Source: Labrys wisconsinensis
GTDB taxonomy: Bacteria > Pseudomonadota > Alphaproteobacteria > Rhizobiales > Labraceae
Assembly (NCBI RefSeq): GCF_030814995.1
Contig: NZ_JAUSVX010000001.1
Span: 1,240,001-1,304,000, forward strand
Direction of reading: 5' to 3'
Length of the DNA stretch: 64,000 nt
Shown here one piece after another: positions 7,788 through 16,373 of the stretch. The notes beneath the pieces were generated by a model. The model did no database searches. It worked only from the letters and a program-made list of their open reading frames with translations, and had not been told where the DNA came from. The number at the start of each line of letters is the position of its first letter. The first letter of the stretch is position 1. The translations under genes were made by a program, and so were the position numbers.

Positions 7788-8780
7788 TCAGCCGCCGCGG
7801 CGGCGCTGGTTGAGCGAATCGAACAGCACGGCCAGGAAGATCACGCCGCCCTGGATGAACTGCACCCAGAAGGGCTCGACATTGTTGAGCGTGAGGCCGT
7901 TGTTGATGACGCCGATCAGCAGCACGCCCAGGATGGTGCCGAGCATGCTGCCGCGCCCGCCGAAAAGCGAGGCGCCGCCGATCACCACCGCGGCGATGGC
8001 GTTGAGCTCCAGGCCGCTGGCGGCGATCGGCTGGGCCGAATCGAGCCGCCCGGTCAGGATGATGCCGCCGAGGCCCGACAGCGCGCCCGAGATCATGTAG
8101 ACGGCGATCAGGGTGCGGCGCACCGGGATGCCGGCCATGACCGCCGCCTCGCGATTGCCGCCGACCGCATAGACCTCGCTGCCGAACACCGTCTTCTTCA
8201 GCACGAAGGCACCGATGCCGAGCGCGGCGAGCGAGATGATGCCGGCGATCGGGAAATAGCCGACGAGCCCGCCGCCGATCGCGTCGAAGGCGTCGTCGAA
8301 GCCGAACACGGTCTGGCCGTTCGGGATGATGAAGGCGAGCCCGCGCGCCATCGCCATGGCGGCGAGCGAGACGATGAACGGGTTCATGTTGAGGAAGGTG
8401 ACGGCGAGGCCGATGAACAGGCCGCAGCCCAGGCCCACCAGGATGCCGACGGCGACGGCGAGCGGGATCGGCACGCCGGCATGGAGCGACAGCCCGGTGA
8501 TCACGCCCGACAGCGCCACCACCGAGCCGGAGGACAGGTCGATGCCGCCGGTGATGATCACGAAGGTCTGGCCGCAGGCGACCAGGCCGATCAGCGAGCT
8601 CGCCACCAGGATCGACATGATGTTGGGCGTCGACAGGAACGACCCGGTCGTCAGCGAGAGATAGAGGACGATCGCCAGGAAGACGATGATGATCGCGACC
8701 TCGTTGATGTCGCCGCGGAGGAGGCCCTTCCTGGCCTGAGGGTTGGCGGAGGCCGCCTTGCTGGTGGTCATGACGTTCAT
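7788..8780 (-). CDS. Ribose-type (RbsC) ABC transporter permease
   Basis: A 330-residue inner-membrane permease of the BPD_transp_2 family, with about eight to ten hydrophobic segments and the conserved cytoplasmic-loop signature around SAQPIAASGLELNAIAAV. It forms the channel of a carbohydrate importer with the ATPase and binding protein encoded upstream. The ATG at 8780 overlaps the ATPase stop codon as ATGA, so translation is coupled; a second ATG nine bases on is an alternative. It is the last gene of the three-gene operon and converges with the cyclodeaminase gene. Confidence 0.92.
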   Translation of the reverse strand: MNVMTTSKAASANPQARKGLLRGDINEVAIIIVFLAIVLYLSLTTGSFLSTPNIMSILVASSLIGLVACGQTFVIITGGIDLSSGSVVALSGVITGLSLHAGVPIPLAVAVGILVGLGCGLFIGLAVTFLNMNPFIVSLAAMAMARGLAFIIPNGQTVFGFDDAFDAIGGGLVGYFPIAGIISLAALGIGAFVLKKTVFGSEVYAVGGNREAAVMAGIPVRRTLIAVYMISGALSGLGGIILTGRLDSAQPIAASGLELNAIAAVVIGGASLFGGRGSMLGTILGVLLIGVINNGLTLNNVEPFWVQFIQGGVIFLAVLFDSLNQRRRGG

Positions 8781-10261
8781 CCGACGGCGGCCAGGGACAT
8801 GATGCGGTCTTGACTGAACTGGGCGCGCTCGACCTCGCCGGCCAGGCGGCCGGCCCGCAGCACGCCGATGCGGTCGCACAGGCCGAGCAGCTCGAGGAGG
8901 TCGGAGGAGACGATCAGCACGGCCGCGCCCTTGGCCGCCAGCTCGCCGATCAGGTTGTAGACCTCGACCTTGGCGCCGACGTCGACGCCGCGTGTCGGCT
9001 CGTCGAGCATGAACAGGCGCGGCGAGACGCTCATCGCCCGGGCGAGCACCACCTTCTGCTGGTTGCCGCCGGACAGGCGCCGCACCTCCTGGCCGGCCGA
9101 GGTGGCGCGGATGCGCAGCCGCGCGATCGAGCTCTCGGCCAGGCGCTGGACGGCGCGGGCCGAGAGGACGCCGAGGCGCGACAGCGCCGTCAGCTTCGAC
9201 AGCGCGATGTTCTGGCGGATCGAGAACGGCAGGATCAGCCCTTCCAGCTTGCGGTCCTCCGGGGTCAGCACGATGCCGCTCGCCAGCGACCGGCGCGGCG
9301 AGTGCGGGGCATAGGGCTCGCCGGCGATGCGGATCCGGCCGGAGGTCAGCGGCAGGGCGCCGAAGATGGTCTTGAGCACCTCGGTGCGCCCGGCGCCGAC
9401 CAGGCCGGCCAGGCCGTAGATCTCGCCGGCACGCACCTGGAACGAGACGTTCTCGAAGCGGCCGGCCGAGGCGAGGCCATCGACCTCGAGCACCACCGGG
9501 CCGGGGGTGATGTCCTGCTTGGGAAAGAAGCTCTCGATCGGCCGGTTGACCATGGCCCGCACCATGCTGTCCTCGGTCCAGTCCGTCACCGGCCTCGTCT
9601 CGACCGAGCGGCCGTCGCGCATCACCGTGATGCGGTCGCAGACCTCGAACACCTCCTCCAGGTGGTGGCTGATGAAGATGATGCCGACGCCGGTCCGCTT
9701 CAGCCGGGCGATCGTGGCCACCAGGGTGCGGACCTCGTGGCTGGTCAGCGACGCGGTCGGCTCGTCCATGACGATGACGCGCGCCTTGCGCGACAGGGCG
9801 CGTCCGATCTCGACCAGCTGGCGCTGCGCCAGGGACAGGCTGCGGATCCGCGCCGTCGGGGCGATGTCGAGGCCGACCTGGCCGAGCACGTCGCGCGCCT
9901 TCTGCCGCAGCATGCCGGTGCGGATGGTGCCGAACGGCGTTTTCGGCAGGGCGCCGGCAAAGATGTTCTCCGCCACGGTCTGGTCGGGGAACAGGCTGAG
10001 CTCCTGGTGCACGACGATGACGCCGGCCTGCAGCGCCTCGCGCGGGCGCTGCGGCGCGAAGGCCGCGCCCGCGAGCCGGATCGTGCCCGCGTCGGGCCGG
10101 TGGATGCCGGCCAGGACTTTCATCAGGGTCGACTTGCCGGCGCCGTTCTCGCCGACGATGCCCAGCACCTCGCCGGCCTCGAGCGTCAGCGAGACGTCGG
10201 ACAGCACGGTCACGCCGAGGAACGCCTTGGAGACGCCGGTCATCTCGAGGATACGGGACAC
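8777..10261 (-). CDS. Ribose-type (RbsA) ABC transporter ATPase with two nucleotide-binding domains
   Basis: A 494-residue duplicated ATPase typical of sugar importers of the CUT2 class. The first domain has Walker A GENGAGKST at about 37-45, a degenerate signature LSLAQRQ and Walker B VIVMDEPTA; the second has a degenerate Walker A GLVGAGRTE, the signature LSGGNQQK and LFMLDEPTRG. This asymmetry is normal for the class. GTG 10261 is taken as start, because SRILEMTGVSKAF matches family N-termini and a GGAG box precedes it; ATG 10243 is the alternative. The much longer upstream frame is antisense noise. A hairpin lies between this gene and the binding-protein gene. Confidence 0.93.
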   Translation of the reverse strand: MSRILEMTGVSKAFLGVTVLSDVSLTLEAGEVLGIVGENGAGKSTLMKVLAGIHRPDAGTIRLAGAAFAPQRPREALQAGVIVVHQELSLFPDQTVAENIFAGALPKTPFGTIRTGMLRQKARDVLGQVGLDIAPTARIRSLSLAQRQLVEIGRALSRKARVIVMDEPTASLTSHEVRTLVATIARLKRTGVGIIFISHHLEEVFEVCDRITVMRDGRSVETRPVTDWTEDSMVRAMVNRPIESFFPKQDITPGPVVLEVDGLASAGRFENVSFQVRAGEIYGLAGLVGAGRTEVLKTIFGALPLTSGRIRIAGEPYAPHSPRRSLASGIVLTPEDRKLEGLILPFSIRQNIALSKLTALSRLGVLSARAVQRLAESSIARLRIRATSAGQEVRRLSGGNQQKVVLARAMSVSPRLFMLDEPTRGVDVGAKVEVYNLIGELAAKGAAVLIVSSDLLELLGLCDRIGVLRAGRLAGEVERAQFSQDRIMSLAAVG

Positions 10262-10307
10262 GGGGGCAGCTCCGTCTCGCTGGACAGGCTCTGGCGACTG
10301 TGGCGGA

Positions 10308-10339
10308 GCTTCGCGGGCCGCAGGCCTGGTCCGCGAAGC
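10308..10339 (-). promoter_or_regulatory. Intercistronic hairpin between binding-protein and ATPase genes
   Basis: Perfectly complementary 9-base arms GCTTCGCGG (10308-10316) and CCGCGAAGC (10331-10339) with a 14-base loop lie just after the binding-protein stop codon. No T-run follows. Such hairpins commonly protect the upstream message and raise binding-protein yield; that role is inferred. Confidence 0.5.
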
Positions 10340-10356
10340 GCGAGTCCCGCCCGCCG

Positions 10357-11382
10357 TCAGCCCTTGGCGACCTCGTCGGCCCACAGGCCGTAGGCCTTCA
10401 CCTCGGCGCTGTCGATATTGTCCTTGGTCAGGAGGATATGCGGCCAGAACTGGTGCGCCGGGATCGTGCTCTTGTCGCCGTTGAAATAGGTGTCGACATA
10501 TTTCACCGCCTGGCTCGCCATGGTCAGCGGATTCTGCGACAGCGTCGCGTCCATGTCGCCCTTGCGGATGGCGGTGAGCGCCTGGGCCGTGCCGTCGATG
10601 CCGATGATGATGATGTGCTTGGGGTCGTCCAGCGGCAGGTTGCGGCTCGCCTGGCGGATGGCGCGCAGGGCCCCGACGGCATTGTCGTCGTTGCCGTTGA
10701 AGACGGCGTCGATCACGGGATTGGCCGCCATGATCTGGCTCATCAGGTTGAAGGCCTTCTCCTGGTCGAACTGCGCTTCCTGACGGGCGACCAGCTTGAG
10801 GTCGGGCGCCTCGGCCTGGATTGTCTTGAGCTCGTCCATGAAGCCCCTGTCGCGGTCGTCGCCGGCGGTGGTGCCGAGCAGGCCGACCAGATTGACGACG
10901 TTGCCCTTGACGCTGCCATAGCGCTTCTTCAGCTGGGTGGCGATGTACTGCGCGCCCTCGCGGCCGAGCGCGACGTTGTCCGTCTCCAGGAAGTTGGTCT
11001 GGCAGTCGCCGCAGGCGGCGCCGCGGTCGAGCGTGAACACCGGGATGGTCTTCTTCTGCGCCTGCTGCACCACCGGCACGATCGAATTGGCGTTGATCGG
11101 GTTGAGGATCAGCGCGTCGACGCCCTGGTTGATCAGGTCGATCACCATGGTCGACTGGGTGTTGGCGTCGCCGTTGGCATTGGTGTTGAGCAGCGTCACC
11201 CCGGGATATTTTGCGGCGGCATCGACCACGCCCTTGGTCATGCCCTGGAAGAACGGGTTGGCGAGGGTGGCGACGTTGTAGCCGATCTTCAGCGGCTTGC
11301 CGGCGGCGAGGGCCTGGCGCCCGCCGAGCGTCGCGGCCGCGACGGCGGCGCTGCCGGCCAGCATGAATTGGCGACGATCCAT
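10357..11382 (-). CDS. Sugar ABC transporter substrate-binding protein, type 1 (ribose/LacI-like fold)
   Basis: A 341-residue periplasmic binding protein. The N-terminus MDRRQFMLAG followed by an alanine-rich stretch is a Tat-like or Sec signal ending near residue 27. The mature part follows the Peripla_BP_4 pattern: IGYNVATLANPFFQGM, then GVDALILNPINANS, and FNGNDDNAVGALRA in the second lobe. Two cysteines at AACGDC are unusual for the family and could form a disulfide. ATG 11382 is preceded by a very strong AGGAGGAGA ribosome binding site, consistent with high expression. First gene of the operon; sugar specificity is unknown. Confidence 0.92.
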   Translation of the reverse strand: MDRRQFMLAGSAAVAAATLGGRQALAAGKPLKIGYNVATLANPFFQGMTKGVVDAAAKYPGVTLLNTNANGDANTQSTMVIDLINQGVDALILNPINANSIVPVVQQAQKKTIPVFTLDRGAACGDCQTNFLETDNVALGREGAQYIATQLKKRYGSVKGNVVNLVGLLGTTAGDDRDRGFMDELKTIQAEAPDLKLVARQEAQFDQEKAFNLMSQIMAANPVIDAVFNGNDDNAVGALRAIRQASRNLPLDDPKHIIIIGIDGTAQALTAIRKGDMDATLSQNPLTMASQAVKYVDTYFNGDKSTIPAHQFWPHILLTKDNIDSAEVKAYGLWADEVAKG

Positions 11383-11561
11383 GGTCGATCTCCTCCTGTT
11401 TTCTGCCCTTTGGGGGGCTTCCGGCTTCTTCGCCGATCCGAGGTTTCGCACCACCCCCGAAATCGTTTGCGTGAGCCTTGGACTCATACGACATCGATTA
11501 CCGGGGGTGTGTCAAGCGACCCGGGGCGAGGGGCTCGGGCGGAGGGCGAGCGGGACGGCGG

Positions 11562-12641
11562 TCAGGCCATGGCGTAGGCGCGGCCGAAGCGGTTGCCGAG
11601 GAAGGCGGCGAGCGTGATGTCCTCCTGGCGCACCAGGCCGCGGCCCGGCAGCGCGCCGTCCGAGAGCAGGTCGAGCACCGCGGTGATGCCGGCGGCGGTG
11701 GTCACCTGGATGGCGCTGTGGAAGCTGCCGCCGACCTCGCGGCCATAGAGCTTGTTGGCATAGGTCTCCTGCACCAGCCGGCCCTTCTTGAGGCCCGTGA
11801 CGGTGACGAAGACGATGACCACGTCCTGCAGGGTCGAGGGCAGGGCGTTCTCCAGGATGTCCTTGAGCACGTCGCGCCGCTCGGCGAGGCGCAGGTCCTG
11901 CAGCAGCGCCTTCATGATCGCGGCATGGCCGGGATAGCGGATGGTGCGGTAGTTGAGGTTGCGCACCTTCCCCTGCAGCGTCTCGCACAGGGTGCCGAGG
12001 CCGCCCGAGGTGTTGAAGGCTTCGTAGAGGATGCCGTCGATGGAAAATTCCTCGCGCTCCTCCAGCGGCGGCATCTCGCGCGCCACGCCGTTGACGATCG
12101 CTTCGCAGGGCTCGCAATATTCGTTGATCACCCCGTCGGTCGACCAGGTCAGGTTGTAGTTGAGCGCGTTGGACGGGAATTGCGGCAGGGCGCCGACGCG
12201 CATGCGCACGTCGTGCAGGGTGTCGAAGCCCTTGGCCATGTCGTTGGCGATGATGGTGATGAAGCCCGGCGCCAGGCCGCATTGCGGGATCAGCGCCGTC
12301 CGCGCCTGGCGGGCGAGGTCCTTGACGTGGCGGGTGCTGGCGACGTCCTCGGTCAGGTCGAGGTAATGCACGCCCGCCGCCACCGCCGCCTCGGCGATCC
12401 GGCCGGTCAGGTGGAAGGGCGCGGCGCTCATCACGGCGAACTGGCCCCGCAGCGCCTCCTCCAGCACGCCGGGCGCTCCGATGTCGATCATCACGCCCTC
12501 GACGCCGTCGCGCCGGTTCAGCTCCGCCAGCCGCTCCGGCGCCCGGTCGAACACGATGACGCGATAGTCGCCGCTGTCCACCAGCATGTCGGCGATGGTG
12601 CTGCCGATCTTCCCCGCTCCGACGATGGCGACGTTCCGCAT
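11562..12641 (-). CDS. Saccharopine dehydrogenase family oxidoreductase, possible lysine 6-dehydrogenase
   Basis: A 359-residue protein with an N-terminal Rossmann site, VAIVGAGKIGST at residues 4-15, and a Sacchrp_dh_NADP domain followed by the family C-terminal domain (CGLAPGF, then a long alpha/beta region). Its length and sequence style match the bacterial group that contains NAD-dependent L-lysine 6-dehydrogenase, rather than the longer fungal-type saccharopine enzymes. The divergent neighbour is an Lrp/AsnC regulator, which commonly controls an adjacent amino-acid catabolic gene, supporting a lysine-related role. The start at 12641 was chosen because the Rossmann strand begins right after it. 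Confidence 0.85.
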   Translation of the reverse strand: MRNVAIVGAGKIGSTIADMLVDSGDYRVIVFDRAPERLAELNRRDGVEGVMIDIGAPGVLEEALRGQFAVMSAAPFHLTGRIAEAAVAAGVHYLDLTEDVASTRHVKDLARQARTALIPQCGLAPGFITIIANDMAKGFDTLHDVRMRVGALPQFPSNALNYNLTWSTDGVINEYCEPCEAIVNGVAREMPPLEEREEFSIDGILYEAFNTSGGLGTLCETLQGKVRNLNYRTIRYPGHAAIMKALLQDLRLAERRDVLKDILENALPSTLQDVVIVFVTVTGLKKGRLVQETYANKLYGREVGGSFHSAIQVTTAAGITAVLDLLSDGALPGRGLVRQEDITLAAFLGNRFGRAYAMA

Positions 12642-12704
12642 GATCCCCGAATCCTCCGTTGCCGACGGCCATGAGGATGCGCGGCTTCGCCGCCGGTTTG
12701 CAGC

Positions 12705-12745
12705 CGGCGATCCGGCTGATATGACGGGGTATTCTCGGCGATCCG
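12705..12745. promoter_or_regulatory. Direct repeat CGGCGATCCG in the divergent promoter region, candidate Lrp site
   Basis: The 10-mer CGGCGATCCG occurs at 12705-12714 and again at 12736-12745, 31 bases apart start to start (about three helical turns). Regular spacing on one DNA face suits multimeric Lrp/AsnC proteins, but binding is inference. Confidence 0.35.
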
Positions 12746-12763
12746 ACGAGGAGAATCGGCACA

Positions 12764-13189
12764 ATGACGACAGAGGCCGACCGCGCCCTGATCGCCCTGC
12801 TGCGCGAGAACGCCCGCCTGCCGCTGGCCGACCTCGCCCGCCGTCTCGGCCTGTCGCGCACCACGGTGCAGAGCCGCCTCGCCCGGCTGGAGCGCAGCGG
12901 CGTCATCCGCGGCTACACCGTCCGCCTGTCGGACGAGCACGAGAAGGCGCAGGTCGTGGCGCATGTGCTGGTCACCGCCCTGCCGAAATTCGCGCCCGCG
13001 GTGATGCGCCGCCTGGAGCAGATCCCGGAGGTGCGCCGGCTGCATTCCGTCAGCGGGGCCTATGACATGATCGTCGAGATCGAGGCGCCGTCGATCGGCG
13101 CCCTCGACGCGCTGATCGACGGCGTCGGCGCCATGGACGGGGTGGAGCGGACGATGTCGTCGATCATCCTGTCGACGAAGAAGGGCTGA
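12764..13189 (+). CDS. Lrp/AsnC family transcriptional regulator
   Basis: A 141-residue regulator with an N-terminal winged helix-turn-helix (about residues 5-50; LADLARRLGLSRTTVQSRLARLE) and a C-terminal RAM/AsnC ligand-binding domain (about 64-138). Such proteins assemble as dimers to octamers and sense amino acids. GAGGAGA precedes the ATG. It is divergent from the saccharopine/lysine dehydrogenase family gene across 122 bases and probably activates it in response to its amino acid, by analogy with other divergent Lrp-catabolic gene pairs. The 125 bases after the stop show no further gene. Confidence 0.93.
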   Translation: MTTEADRALIALLRENARLPLADLARRLGLSRTTVQSRLARLERSGVIRGYTVRLSDEHEKAQVVAHVLVTALPKFAPAVMRRLEQIPEVRRLHSVSGAYDMIVEIEAPSIGALDALIDGVGAMDGVERTMSSIILSTKKG

Positions 13190-13314
13190 CGCCTTCTTCC
13201 GCAACGAAGGGGCAGGAAACCGGAAATCGGTCAGGCTCGGCGCATCTCCGGCGTCAGCGTCGCGTTTTTCGACGTTATGTGGAACGGCAGTCCCTTCGTG
13301 GAAATCCGTGGTGT

Positions 13315-13614
13315 TCAGCCCATCGGAAAGAGAATCGCCTCGTAGTCCTGGGCGCCGTTGAGGATATGCAAGACGTCTACCCGATCGGCGGCGACACGAT
13401 AGAAGATCAGGTAGCGTCCGTGGACACGGCGTCGCACGCCGCGATGCTCGTACCGGGGTACGAGCGGAAAGGCCAAGGGCATGTCGGCCAACCCTTCGCA
13501 GCGTTCGCGCAGCTCCCGGATGAAGCTCAGGGCCCGGCCAGGAGCGTCCTGGGCGATATAGTCCGCGATCTGTTCCAGATCCGCCTCGGCCTCGGGTGAA
13601 ACGACAACCCGCAT
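13315..13614 (-). CDS. parE: ParE/RelE-type toxin of a type II toxin-antitoxin pair
   Basis: A 99-residue basic protein with the ParE pattern: SPEAEADLEQIADYI near the N-terminus, then YEHRGVRRRVHGRYLIFYRV and a C-terminal hydrophobic strand. ParE toxins act on DNA gyrase, while RelE relatives cleave mRNA; sequence alone does not separate the two with certainty, but the ParD-like partner favours ParE. The ATG overlaps the antitoxin stop codon as TGATG, so the two are translationally coupled with the antitoxin first. Confidence 0.88.
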   Translation of the reverse strand: MRVVVSPEAEADLEQIADYIAQDAPGRALSFIRELRERCEGLADMPLAFPLVPRYEHRGVRRRVHGRYLIFYRVAADRVDVLHILNGAQDYEAILFPMG

Positions 13615-13865
13615 CAGCCCTTCCGGCCGCCGTATTTGGCCTCGAGCCTGTCGAACACCTCGCCGACCGGCTTGCCCTGCCCTGCATCCACTTGGGCGAG
13701 GCCACGTTCGAGGGCGGCATCCAAAGCCGCAAGGCGCTTCTCGCGTTCCTCGACCAGGCGGAGGCCCTCGCGGATCACCTCGCTGCGAGAATTGTAGCGG
13801 CCGGTCTTGACCAAGCTGGTGACGAATGCCTCCAGGCGCGGGCCGAGCTCTGCACTTGATGCCAT
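13614..13865 (-). CDS. parD: ParD-type antitoxin
   Basis: An 83-residue protein with an N-terminal ribbon-helix-helix (about residues 8-45; GRYNSRSEVIREGLRLVEERE) and a variable acidic/helical C-terminus that would wrap the toxin. ParD proteins neutralise ParE and repress their own operon through the RHH dimer. The frame runs upstream to 14027, but ATG 13865 gives the normal ParD length and places the RHH strand correctly. It is the first gene of the pair, in the antitoxin-toxin order that is usual. Confidence 0.88.
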   Translation of the reverse strand: MASSAELGPRLEAFVTSLVKTGRYNSRSEVIREGLRLVEEREKRLAALDAALERGLAQVDAGQGKPVGEVFDRLEAKYGGRKG

Positions 13866-13998
13866 CGTCAAGTACCTCCTGGATCCATTATAGGACGGTA
13901 CCCACCAATAACAATTATCAAGCATGTCCGTCATCGCGAAGCACACGCCGCGAACGGGAGTGCCGTCACTGGTGGCGAAGCCTTGATCGCGCTGCCGG

Positions 13999-15165
13999 CT
14001 AAGCCGCCAGGTCCGCCACCACCGCATCCAGCAGCGCGAAGCCGTCGCGCGTCACCCGCACCCGGTTGCCGACGCGCTCGATCAGGCCTTCCTCCGTCAG
14101 CGAGCGGATGCGCTCGGCGTCGATCGGCCGGCCGCGCAGGGCGCGGAAGCGCTCGACGTCGATGCCCTCGTTGAGCCTGAGGCCCATGAGCAGATACTCG
14201 TCGCCCTGCTCCTCGGCGCCGAGCGGCTGGGTCTCGACCAGGCCATGGCCCTCCATCTCCACCGTCGTCAGCCACATCTCCGGCTGGCGCTCGGCGGCGA
14301 GCGCCAGGCGCTGGCCGTCGGGGTCGACCAGCCGGCCATGGGCGCCCGGGCCGATGCCGGCATATTCGCCATAGCGCCAATAGACCAGGTTGTGGCGCGA
14401 TTCCGCCCCTGGCCGGGCATGGTTGGAGATCTCGTAGGCGGGCAGGCCGCGCTTCTCGCAGGTCTCGCGCGTCACGTCGAACAGCACGCGCGCCTCCTCG
14501 TCGGGCATCGGGATCAGCTTGCCGGCCGCCACCAGCCGCTCGTAGACCGTGTCGGGCTCGATGGTGAGCTGGTAGAGCGAGAGATGCTCGGCCGCCCGGG
14601 CGATGGCGGCGTCGAGCTCGGCGCTCCAGTCGGCCGGCGTCTGGTCGGGGCGGGCATAGATCAGGTCGAAGGAATAGCGCTCGAAGGATCGCGCTGCGAT
14701 GTCGACCGCCGCCATCGCCTCGGCGACGGTGTGCATGCGGCCGAGCTTCTTCAGGTCCGTGTCGTTCATCGCCTGCACGCCGAGCGACACGCGGTTGACG
14801 CCGGCGGCGCGGTAGCCGCGGAACCGCTCGGCCTCGACGCTGGTCGGGTTGGCCTCCAGCGTCACCTCGGCCCCGGGCGCTACCGTCCAGGCGCCGGCGA
14901 TGGCCTCCAGCACCGCGCCGACCGTGGCGGGTGCCATCAGCGAGGGCGTGCCGCCGCCGAAGAACACCGAGGTCACGGTCCGACCCGGGGCGATCGCGGC
15001 CATGTGGGCGATCTCGCGCCGATAGGCCGCGATGAAGCGGGCCTCGTCGACGCCCCCGTGGCGGACATGGCTGTTGAAGTCGCAATAGGGGCACTTGGCC
15101 AGGCAGAAGGGCCAGTGCACGTAGACGCCGAAGCCGGGCTCCTGGCGAGGGTCGGACGTGGACAT
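13999..15165 (-). CDS. hemW: Radical SAM heme chaperone HemW
   Basis: A 388-residue radical SAM protein once annotated as oxygen-independent coproporphyrinogen oxidase. The [4Fe-4S] cysteines are C21, C25 and C28 in CLAKCPYC, followed by FFGGGTPSL and LEANPTSVE, and a C-terminal HemN_C domain. HemW proteins lack the residues of true HemN and instead bind heme and deliver it to respiratory enzymes. In many relatives hemW follows rph and rdgB; here its upstream neighbour is a decayed gene region, so the ancestral cluster is not present. The start MSTSDPRQEPGF fits the family. Confidence 0.93.
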   Translation of the reverse strand: MSTSDPRQEPGFGVYVHWPFCLAKCPYCDFNSHVRHGGVDEARFIAAYRREIAHMAAIAPGRTVTSVFFGGGTPSLMAPATVGAVLEAIAGAWTVAPGAEVTLEANPTSVEAERFRGYRAAGVNRVSLGVQAMNDTDLKKLGRMHTVAEAMAAVDIAARSFERYSFDLIYARPDQTPADWSAELDAAIARAAEHLSLYQLTIEPDTVYERLVAAGKLIPMPDEEARVLFDVTRETCEKRGLPAYEISNHARPGAESRHNLVYWRYGEYAGIGPGAHGRLVDPDGQRLALAAERQPEMWLTTVEMEGHGLVETQPLGAEEQGDEYLLMGLRLNEGIDVERFRALRGRPIDAERIRSLTEEGLIERVGNRVRVTRDGFALLDAVVADLAA

Positions 15166-15314
15166 GCCATGTCAGTGGCAGGCGCGGGGGTGCCAGTCAA
15201 TCGGCATGGCGGCCTGTCCGCGCCGTCCCAGGGGATATCCGGGCGATGCGCTGCGACCGGCTGCCCGGAGTCTGGATCCCGCGTCGCATCCGGATCATGT
15301 CCCGGCCCATATGC

Positions 15315-15506
15315 GACGTCGCGTTGATCGAGCGCAAGGAGCTGACCTTCGGCTCAACCTGGCACGCCGTCGACCTTCTGCCGCTGTTCACATGAGCTAT
15401 TCCGTCGACCTCACCCGGGCCCTGGTGCGCCCGGACCTCGGCGAGATCGGCTCGGAGCTCGACATCACCATTCTCGGCAAGCCCCACCGCGCCCGGCGCG
15501 GCGGCT
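15315..15506 (+). pseudogene. Remnant of a dimethylglycine/sarcosine dehydrogenase-like gene with a large internal deletion
   Basis: In one frame 15315-15392 reads DVALIERKELTFGSTWHA then a LLPLF segment, which matches the FAD-binding N-terminal region of dimethylglycine dehydrogenase/GcvT-like oxidoreductases. One base earlier than expected the frame shifts: restoring one A before CATGAGC would give LLPLFNMSYSV, the usual continuation. About 15 bases later the sequence reads RALVRPDLGEIGSELDI then TILGKPHRA, matching the extreme C-terminus of the same family. More than 2 kb of the usual gene is missing between the halves. Both the match and the deletion are read by eye from family memory, so moderate confidence. 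It occupies most of the 395-base gap between hemW and the phosphatase gene. Confidence 0.55.
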
Positions 15507-15560
15507 TCAGCCGCCGCCCGTTCCGGGCTATGGGGAAGGATCACGCCGGAGCCGCACCCG

Positions 15561-16295
15561 ATGGCCGAGCCGATCGCCTTTCCCGAACCGCCCCGGATGC
15601 CCGCCGGCACCAGCATCGTCGCCTTCGGCGACGTGCACGGGCGCCTCGACCTGCTCGAGCCGATCCTGCGCCGGATCGAGACACGGGCCGCGCAAACCCC
15701 CGACCGCCGGCACGTCGTGGTTTCGCTCGGCGACATCGTTGACCGCGGCCCGGATTCGGCCGGCGTCGTCGAAAGGCTGCTGCGCGGCGTGGCGGGCTGC
15801 GAGCTGGTGGTGCTGAAGGGCAACCACGAGCAGGTGATGCTCGATTTCTGGGCCGGCACGCCGGAGTCCTGGAGCTGGCTCACCTGGGGCGGGCTGGAGA
15901 CGTTGGCGAGCTACGGCATCGCCGTCGACGCCGCGCCGCGGGGCGAAGCCGGCGTGGCGGCGCTTCGGCGCGCCTTCCGCGAGCACTTGCCGCAGGTTCA
16001 TCTCGATTTCTTCCGGCGCCTGCCGCTCAGCGTCAGCTTCGGCGACTATTTCTTCGTCCATGCCGGAGCCCGGCCGGGCGTGCCGCTCGCCGGGCAGAGC
16101 GAGCACGACCTCCTGTGGATCCGCGAGGAGCTGCACCTGTCCGGCTATCGCTTCGAGAAGAAGATCGTGCACGGCCACACACCCGTGCGCGAGCCGGAGT
16201 TCCGGCGCAACCGCATCAACCTCGACACCGGCGCCTTCGCCACCGGCCGCCTGACCGCCGCCCTGTTCGAGGACGACCGGGTCTCGCTGCTGTAG
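15561..16295 (+). CDS. PPP-family metallophosphatase (serine/threonine phosphatase or Ap4A hydrolase-like)
   Basis: A 244-residue metallophosphatase. All PPP signatures are visible: GDVHGR at 23-28, GDIVDRG, GNHE, and HGHTP near the C-terminus, which together bind two metal ions. Bacterial members of this size act as protein phosphatases or as dinucleoside tetraphosphatases; the sequence does not decide between them. The region just upstream is a gene remnant, so the promoter lies within it. The HNH gene downstream is convergent. Confidence 0.9.
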   Translation: MAEPIAFPEPPRMPAGTSIVAFGDVHGRLDLLEPILRRIETRAAQTPDRRHVVVSLGDIVDRGPDSAGVVERLLRGVAGCELVVLKGNHEQVMLDFWAGTPESWSWLTWGGLETLASYGIAVDAAPRGEAGVAALRRAFREHLPQVHLDFFRRLPLSVSFGDYFFVHAGARPGVPLAGQSEHDLLWIREELHLSGYRFEKKIVHGHTPVREPEFRRNRINLDTGAFATGRLTAALFEDDRVSLL

Positions 16296-16373
16296 GCCCG
16301 GACAGACGGATCGGCGGGATGCACAATCCCGGCCCGGCGACAGGCGCGGCGCCCAGGGCCCGGCGGCTGGGCT

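Noticed and set aside
10357-11494. N-terminal extension of the RbsA-type ATPase frame up to 11494
   Set aside because: The extra 400 codons lie out of frame across the substrate-binding-protein gene and have no homology; GTG 10261 explains the gene fully.
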